From Malus domestica (Eukaryota > Streptophyta > Magnoliopsida > Rosales > Rosaceae): a DNA stretch of 64,000 nt. This document shows, piece after piece, positions 57,259 through 64,000 of this stretch (position 1 is the first letter of the stretch; the number at the start of each line of letters is the position of its first letter). The stretch covers positions 32,781,001 to 32,845,000 of the forward strand of contig NC_091677.1 in NCBI RefSeq assembly GCF_042453785.1. Reading direction: 5' to 3'. Made by a program: the position numbers and the translations under genes. A model generated the notes under the pieces. It was not told where the DNA came from and made no database searches. It saw only the letters and a list, made by a program, of their open reading frames with translations.

Positions 57259-58692
57259 TTTATTTATTTATTTGGCGATCCAAACTTTACGAAGAGGAAT
57301 TTGTACATAGCTCCTAGCTAAGCTAGCTACAGCTTTGGTATAAATAGAACTTTTGAAGATAAGTTATTATATCTCCACCATTGCATTACCATATATGGAG
57401 CCACCTTGGGCCCATGGGATACCCCTACTCAAATTTGTATTTCAGCCGAAAAACGTATGTTTGTCGCATCAACAAGGTGTATCACTAGTTTATTTTTTTG
57501 TGACATAAGCATTAACTCTTCTAGTTACTACTGCTAAAGTTGAAAAAACATTTTCGGTCATGAAATTTTTAAAGAATTGATTGAGAAATCAAATGGGAGA
57601 TCAATGAATGAATGATAACGTGTTATTTTTATAGAGAGAGATTTGATGGTATTGGTAGTGAAGTTGTCATGCAACGTTGAGAGATATTTTAATATGTTGT
57701 ATGAAAAATCTAATGAATTAATATATAAGTATTTTATTTAATAAATTTTTTAATTTGTGACTTTGTTGTTTGAAGATGCCTCATCCATACAGATCTCTGA
57801 CTTCGTTCCTGATTACTACACGAGGACCACGTGCGTATGTTGCCAAGGCTTGTGGGGCATTATGTTCATAATTGGCTATGGTCACAGCAGGATTTACATA
57901 TTGACTAATCTCAAATGCAGCAGCTAAAGTGAAGGATTTACATATTTACAATAGGTTTTGCTTAAATTCTTACTTTTTCATTTTTATGAAAACATAAATA
58001 GGGCTTTTAGATTTTAGGGTTTTAATAATACTGTTTTTAGATTTTAACCTAAATGGTTTTCAAAATATAATATAAGTCCCTATTTTTAAAACTTACCATA
58101 TTTAAGTAATTATAGCACATTTATTATTTATAAACTTACCATTCGAAATTCTTTATCCATCCATAATTAATGTTTTTTTGTGCTCCAATCATATTAATAC
58201 ATAAAAATTTATTCAAAATTCAAATTCTTATTATTATAAAATTCTACAACAAAACAAAAATAATTTATACATAACTTTCGGTACCTTATTTTATTCATAA
58301 GTACAGAAGTATTAGTACTAATGTATTAGGACATAACTTTAGATACCTTATTTTACTCATAGGTACATAAGTATTGGTTCGTAAATTTCGGTACGAATGT
58401 ATCAGTACATAATTTTCGATGTGAATGTATCGGTATAAATGTATCATTACATAACTATAGTATCTAAACATACATTGCCTCCTTTTTTTTTTAGGGAGTT
58501 TTAACAATACACTTCTGGTACTGTTCACTTTTAACGAAAAAACATATTTTTACCTTTTCCAATTACTATTCACTATACATTTATTTGTCTTTTTTCATTA
58601 AAACTAAAGTTTTTTTTTTTAATTTTTCGTTAGTTTTCCTACAGACTCCACCTCCGCCACCTCTTTTTTTGAAGTACATACTCCACCTCCAC
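57259..58692. other. spacer between Gly-rich genes 2 and 3
   Basis: To about 57873 it belongs to duplicated unit 2. The stretch 58270-58470 has short tandem motifs (CGGTACGAATGTATC, GGTATAAATGTATC). A degenerate copy of the repeat at 55436 lies at 58495-58612. Confidence 0.5.
58495..58612. repeat. short AT-rich repeat (family shared with 55436)
   Basis: TTCTGGTACTGTTCACTTTT, ACGAAAAAACATATTTTTAC and TACTATTCACTAT recapitulate 55436-55555 in the same order and orientation. It has no coding content. Confidence 0.55.
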
Positions 58693-59031
58693 TCAACATG
58701 AAGCACCGCCGCCTCCACCTCCACCTCCACCTCCACCTCCACATGCAGCGCCGCCACCACCTCCACCTCCGCATGCAGCGCCGCCACCTCCACCTCCGAA
58801 TGCAGCGCCGCCACCTCCACGTCCACGTCCACGTCCAAATGCAGCGCCGCCTCCACGTCTTTCCTTGTTTGATCCTTCGTAATCACCACAGGCAAATATG
58901 ACCATTGAGATAAGTGAGAGGGACATAAGAATCATGCAGAGCAAAAGCAGACCGCCAGAGTTGTGATCTGGCATCATGATACCCACTTCGCCTGCATGGC
59001 CACCACCTAGACCAACGTATGTTCTAGCCAT
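58693..59031 (-). CDS. small single-pass membrane protein with Gly/Cys/Arg-rich tail (3)
   Basis: Intact 112-residue frame. The layout matches the two genes at 52662 and 56881 but is more diverged: MARTYVGLGGGHAGEVGIMM, one membrane span (about 28-50, LLLLCMILMSLSLISMVIFA), a charged CGDYEGSNKERRGG linker, then a Gly-rich tail with GRGRGRGG and AACGGGGGGG blocks ending GASC. Conserved across all three: MAR at the start, C-M-I-L-M-S in the span, and C-G just after it. An array of three such genes on the same strand suggests local expansion. Function unknown. A TATA-like TATATAGTG is near 59076. Confidence 0.7.
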   Translation of the reverse strand: MARTYVGLGGGHAGEVGIMMPDHNSGGLLLLCMILMSLSLISMVIFACGDYEGSNKERRGGGAAFGRGRGRGGGGAAFGGGGGGAACGGGGGGGAACGGGGGGGGGGGGASC

Positions 59032-59339
59032 TTTTTCTCACTGTGTTGCAGACTAATACAAGATTATACAGCTTCACTATATATGTGTGTGTGTGTATGT
59101 ATATATACCTATAATGTTAGTGCCGTATTGAATTGAAATCATACTTTTCAAAGTATTTGGTTGACAATTCTGGCTGCAGAAACTTCATGAAACTTCTTTG
59201 AAGTTTTACTATTCAGAACTGGGCTTGACTTGGATGATGCATATAAATCAACAGACCTTCCCAGAATTCAAATGTTTTACGTAAGTTTATAAATGCGCGA
59301 GACTCCGATCAATTTATACAATAACAAAGCCTTATCCCA

Positions 59340-59600
59340 CTAATTAAGCGTGGTCGGCTGTACAAACTTAGAACGCCACTGCGCTCGATTTTGCTTTAAA
59401 TATTCAGTTAGCTCCAAGTGCTCCATGTCTTTTCTTAAAGTCTCTTTCCAAGTATTCTTAGGTCTTCCTCTACTTTTGTCATCAGCCTATGTCTCATAAA
59501 CGCATCTTCGAACCGAAGCATTTGTAGGTTTTTTGTTAACATGTCCAAACCACCTTAACCAATTTTCTCTCATCTTATTTGCTATTGCGGCTCCAATCAA
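59340..59600 (-). pseudogene. LINE ORF2 C-terminal tail fragment
   Basis: Minus-strand translation reads IANKMRENWLRWFGHV, SRGRPKNTWKETLRKDME and NRAQWRS, the typical C-terminus of the LINE family whose RT lies at 44440. A stop interrupts the frame near 59490. Confidence 0.75.
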
Positions 59601-60385
59601 TTTATATATTTAAACAAATGGGACGAGACAAATCCATTAGCTGTTTTGAATAAAGATTGAATCGTATTAATCTAGTTCAATGCTAATCCCCCAAGTTTCA
59701 AACTATTAGAAAGGTCTACGCATCCCAGGCAGAACAGTAAACCATTAAACCATGAACAGTACATAGTTGACTAAAGCTGAAACTCAGGAGCACAAGAATT
59801 AAAAGGTTAGTAGTAAAGATTTATACATACATGAGACTTGGCTACGACGCTACATGCATTTACTTAACACATGCAACATATAATCAACAACTAGACGTGA
59901 AAAATTGATGATAGATTTAATAGAATTAGCTGCAAAATTGCAAAATATAATCAACAACTGAAGGATCAATCTACGGCCGGCCTTGTTTGGCCATAGATGA
60001 TTGGATTGAAATTAACAATAGATTTAATAGAATTAGCTGCAAATTACAAGAAATCGTGTAACTTGAGATAACTACCAAGTTTACAATAACAATCGTTGTA
60101 ATTACTTTTAGGGTGGTGCTATCCACACACCCTTTTGCATAACTTAACAGACTCGTGAATAGTGTCACCGGCTGCCAAGATACAATCCAGACGACTTCGA
60201 CCATCTACAACACCCCCTGCAAACACAAGGAAAAGATCTGTATATATACTAGCCCACTCTACCAAAACTACATACGAACATGCTTAATGTATGCAACGCG
60301 CCCCATGTGTCCTAAGGAGATATGGCTTACAGCGTCCTCAACCACCAGATGGAAGCAGCTTCATCTTCTACATCAGCAATCACAT
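59601..60385. other. intergenic sequence with a short direct repeat
   Basis: A segment with TTTAATAGAATTAGCTGCAAA occurs twice (about 59914-59935 and 60010-60032), with ATATAATCAACAACT also repeated. No gene. Confidence 0.5.
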
Positions 60386-61870
60386 TCAACCAGACTGCCG
60401 TTTTGATCTTCTACCTTTCCCGAGGAGTTTTAGCATCTTGTCAGTGCCATCAGGCGTGGAGTTGTATTTTTTATCACGATTGTTGTCTGATGTGTGAGTC
60501 AACCAAGCCAGTGCTTCTATAGCAGCATCCCTTTCTGCAAGCTGCTTATTTTTCTTAGGTTTCCCAACAAATTGCATGCCCTTGCACCTCCACCAGTCCT
60601 CTCAACTCATTCGTCTCAAGGTACTTTGTTTTGTATTTTGGAGCAGTGTCCTGCTCTCATCAACGGAGTTTGAAGCAAACTCCATTGATTGGTCCCGTCT
60701 TTAGTGAATCTGCTGTTATCACCAGACTCCTTTGGCTTCCTGCTGTCACGACCAAATACAAATCTCCCTTCACATTGATCTCCGGATACCAGCTCTTGAA
60801 CAGCAAGCATAAGGTACTTGTCGATATCAAGGCTAGGATCTACAAGCTGTGCATCATTGCAAGGGAGTAAAAACCCCCAGTACAAGAATCTGGAGATGCT
60901 AGAAAGAAACAAACGTAACGTTCATACAAGACAGGCAACCAAATCATAAGCTCCCCTTTCCTTGCTCATGAACCAGGATTTCGACCCCAGTACTAAAGGC
61001 TAAAACAAGAAAGTAGAATATTAAACGACAAACATAATAAGCTCTTTAAAAGTAATGAATGCCTAATAGTTCACCATTTTTTTTCTTTGAATAAGCTCAT
61101 TTAGTTCTTCCTTAAGCTTCAAATAGCAGTCCACCAAACTAAGATCCATGAAGAAGTCAATATAACCGTCCAACATTCTCAAATGCCCAACCATGGTGGA
61201 AAAATGAGAGAAAAATAAAATGAGGAAAGTACAGAATACAAGATCACAATAAGTCTCCATACATTTGTACTAACTCAGGGTTATACAATTGAATAATCAC
61301 CTGGACTCCATGGTTCAACGCACCACCAAAAAGGATCAGGATCGAATCAGATACACCAGTGGAATCACGTACGAAAACAGTATAATCCTTACTTTCTCTT
61401 AAAAAGTGCACAATTCCTGTATTATATGTAGTTACATACAAAGCATCCAGTATACGTATAACCATGTCAGATTAGAACTCTAGTAGGCCAGTCACAAAAC
61501 CACTTTTCTTTAACTCGATGGAAATCATGTAATGTGAGGAGGTTTGAAAGAAAAATAATTTTTTTTTAATTTGGGACAGGTGAAGTTCTGAGCTGCTTAT
61601 CGAGATCCAACTGATGAATACAGATTTATAGGACATAGCAGATTAGATATATAGGACATAGATATGAAACAGTACAGAAAATTCATTGAGCAGGAACACG
61701 TACAGCTAGTGGTTGCGATGGCTGCAAGGCAGCTGACAAGAACTCCCCTATCATAGCAACCCGCAAACTTTTAATTTGCAAGCAAAGAGAGTTCAAAGGA
61801 GTTCTGAGCAGTTCAGGAAGTTGATATTTAGCAAAAGCGCGATAAACCCATCTGAGGTAAAGATGGTACC
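60386..61870 (-). pseudogene. C-terminal fragment of a DExH-box RNA helicase gene (DExH3-like)
   Basis: Minus-strand exon-like pieces match the C-terminal half of plant DExH-box (DHX36-like) helicases, in order. [20 protein letters not shown] and [15 protein letters not shown] come from the helicase-associated region (61690-61870). FVRDSTGVSDSILILFGGAL comes from the OB-fold region (61300-61400), MLDGYIDFFMDLSLVD at 61075-61191, and MLAVQELVSGDQCEGRFVFG at 60750-60830. KPKKNKQLAERDAAIEALAW, the dsRBD-like end, is at 60386-60577. The helicase core (DEAH box) is absent. About 200 family residues are missing between the first two pieces, an acceptor AG is lost near 61187, and frameshifts occur near 60580 and 60645. 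Introns are retained, so it arose by DNA duplication or capture, not retroposition. Confidence 0.8.
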
Positions 61871-62695
61871 ATTCGTCTGGCAGCACAAATTAATATTAAT
61901 GGCAGTTACGCCATACACAACTTAAGAATAACTAATGAGATGTGCCACAATGTTTTTCCAGTAAGGAGTTGACTTGGGACAGTTGTTCCAGCCGTTGATG
62001 ATTTATGAGCCGCCCATTCGTGTGCGGCCGACTGACCCAAAACCATCACTATTCCCTTTTGAATATCAGAGACATCACATATAGCAACTGCAACTCCACT
62101 GATGTGATAATGGTTCACTTTTGCAACAGTTTCTTAGGAACGCTGCAAAAGAATCCTAGGCTTTTAAAGCCAAACATAAACAAATACTTCTCTCTCAAAC
62201 TAGCCATAATATACACAAAAATGTGATCAATAATCGATCGGAAGATATTAAGCCTCCAAATTCATGTAACCAAACCGATATGTTAATTCTAAAACCTCAT
62301 CAACTCAACAAAAATATCGAATTGGTATAAGATTTATCAGCTTAACATGCACGGAAGATAAAGCGAGTGGCTCAAAGTACATCACTTCTCTTTTATTAAG
62401 GAAATGAAGAAACAAATACATCTTTTGATTCCCCTTACACAAGAATCCTACTAAAGGAAAGTTAAGTTCATAAAAATGATATGATGAGATTTACAAGAAA
62501 ATTACATGATACAAGATGGGCTTATTGATATATAGTTTTCATTAGGTACCAACTTCTGTGTATAAAGCTTACAAGGGCAACACATTCGAGAGAAACTTTT
62601 AGAAAAGTGAAAGGAAAAAAACTATATTCAGCACCTTTACACCCATAGAAAGAGTATTCACATAAGCTGGTGAGCTTCAGATAAACATCCGACTT
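61871..62695. other. intergenic sequence
   Basis: No recognisable gene. The 3' part is the likely 3' UTR of the minus-strand gene ending at 62696. Confidence 0.4.
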
Positions 62696-64000
62696 CTAAG
62701 CTTCCGGTATAGGTGTCAGAAGCTCCTGACAAAATATAAATTATCATTAACAAATCCAATCACCAAACAGGTAAACTGAAGCTGTTAAGGTGACGAGTTA
62801 AGGAATTACCTCTGAAAACCGCAGATGTCCATGGTGCTTGTTAGAAGTTTTAACAATTGTCTCCCATTTGGTACCAAGAGAGGACGTCTTCGAAGGCTGG
62901 CTGATAGCATAAATCTGTGAACCAGAAGAACACTGTGAAGATGAGCTCCTCGAGGAAATACTAGGTAAGGTACGCTTTAGCCAAGACTCTGATGGAGATT
63001 TCGGTAAAGGTGGTCCAAGAGGCCGTCGTGAATTGTGGCCCTGGGAACTTTCTTGATTACCAAATTTCACAAGTTGTTGACTTTCTAAATCAATCTTTCC
63101 TCCGTTGGCCACTTTTGAGCTGGTCAATGTAATAGACTTCTGAACATGGCTATGAGAACTTTCTTCTGTTCCTGATTTTCTAGACTGTTGGCTTTTTAAA
63201 TCACTCTTTTTCTCATCATCCAGTTTCGCCCTTGTCGATGTAATACAATCCTGAGTAAGGCCATTAAAATTTTCCCAATGAACTGATTTCTCTAAATGTT
63301 GGCTTTTCAAGTTACACCTTTCTTGTTCAGCCACTTTTGAGCTTGCAAATTTGCTAGAATCCTGACCTGATAAAAAACCATTTCTCATGTCTGTTTGATC
63401 ATCCTTCTTGGATCTGCCAGACCAAGATAGAAAGCTGGAGTCAGGAAACTCCAAACTTTGAAATGGCACTATTGTCTTTTCATTTCCATCACCCAAGCAC
63501 TCAATATCTTGGAATGAAAACTCTGCCGAAGGAGTTTCTTTCACTTCATTTCTTTTCTCAGGAATTTCAATATCATTCCCTCTGTACTGAATAATATGGC
63601 CCTTTGTATCTGAGGAATGTGACTTCGACTTAGGAGATTTTACAGTATGCACAAAATCAATATACAGATTCTTCTCAAATACAGGACTCCCTGGGCCCAT
63701 TTCCCATTGAGCAACATTCTCAGTAGCCAATAATTCCCTAAAATTGTTGTGGTCTTTTCGATACTTTCCAGAGCTACTAGTATCTCTGGAATTCTTCGCT
63801 TTTTCAGGAAGACCAAGAAAACCTTTTTCTTCATGATGAAAACATTCCTTTCGGTAGGGTGATATGTTACTACCTTGCTGATGCCTATATACAGGTGACC
63901 CATCTAATTTCTGACATTCGCTTATTTTGATCTGGTTGGATTCACATTGCAAATCATTCCTATCTTCAGGCATCCCAGCTTCCTGATGTCCATTTGTCAA
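62696..64000 (-). CDS. Ser/Lys-rich protein of unknown function, 3' part (partial)
   Basis: The last two exons are visible: 62810-64000 (open to the window edge) and 62696-62725, joined GT-AG so that the protein ends FSEELLTPIPEA. Without splicing it would end FSEVIP, so the splice is supported by the family-like C-terminus. About 407 residues are visible. The protein is hydrophilic and Ser/Lys-rich with no enzyme domain. A conserved C-terminal segment PLPKSPSESWLKRTLPSISS and KWETIVKTSNKHHGHLRFSE marks a family of uncharacterised plant proteins. Three degenerate ~37-residue repeats (KVA/KLD...DLxSQQ...ES) span about 63066-63360. The 5' part and start lie beyond the window. Confidence 0.75.

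Noticed and set aside
58698-58901. His/Leu/Arg-rich frame (HLHLHLH) antisense to Gly-rich gene 3
   Set aside because: It is the antisense of a Gly-rich repeat tract, with no independent conservation.
61906-62118. 70-codon minus-strand frame upstream of the helicase fragment
   Set aside because: It does not match the helicase order or any family I know, and no splice path links it to the exon-like pieces.

Overview
This is nuclear DNA from a flowering plant. The evidence is spliced genes with GT-AG introns, plant-specific families (class II phospholipase A1, MBF1, a malectin-like LRR receptor kinase, a plant cysteine oxidase), and a heavy load of plant retrotransposons, MITEs and a PIF/Harbinger relative. 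The repeat families and protein details look like a woody rosid, most likely Rosaceae (apple/pear type). That last step is inference from memory, not from a search.

Region 1 (1-22 kb) is a tandemly duplicated block. A single-exon phospholipase A1 gene (+) converges on an MBF1 transcriptional co-activator gene (-). Unit A has PLA1a (4811-6124) and a broken MBF1 (7909-8545 plus intron remnants to about 12775). Unit B has PLA1b (13218-14543) and an intact four-exon MBF1 (15467-17545). Unit C keeps only an intact MBF1 (19326-21657). Insertions separate the copies: a TRIM, a solo LTR, a 9-bp-TSD MITE, an 8-bp-TSD element, a SINE and unclassified inserts. The paralogues supply near-empty sites for several of them.

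Region 2 (22-36 kb) is a transposon graveyard. It has a 1-kb foldback with about 500-bp arms, a LINE RNase H fragment split by a MITE, and one long degenerate L1 on the minus strand (about 27.8-35.8 kb). That L1 is interrupted by a roughly 2.95-kb solo LTR with an internal minisatellite, carries its reverse-transcriptase core in inverted orientation, and has lost its endonuclease region where an LTR-retrotransposon remnant sits.

Region 3 (36.4-40.4 kb, -) is an apparently intact 13-exon, 884-residue malectin-like LRR receptor kinase. Region 4 (41.7-47 kb) holds a MITE, a decayed Harbinger-type transposase and two LINE fragments.

Region 5 (47.1-59 kb) has a five-exon plant cysteine oxidase gene (+), an oxygen-sensing enzyme of the N-degron pathway. 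It is followed by three small minus-strand genes for single-pass membrane proteins with Gly/His- or Gly/Cys-rich tails. The first two of these are a recent segmental duplication. Region 6 (59-64 kb, -) has a LINE tail, a decayed C-terminal fragment of a DExH-box RNA helicase gene, and the 3' end of a Ser/Lys-rich protein gene of unknown function that runs off the window.

No CRISPR array, rRNA gene or convincing tRNA gene was seen. No clearly novel multi-gene system was found. The most notable items are the tandem PLA1-MBF1 block, the small membrane Gly-rich gene array, the foldback, and the internally inverted L1.
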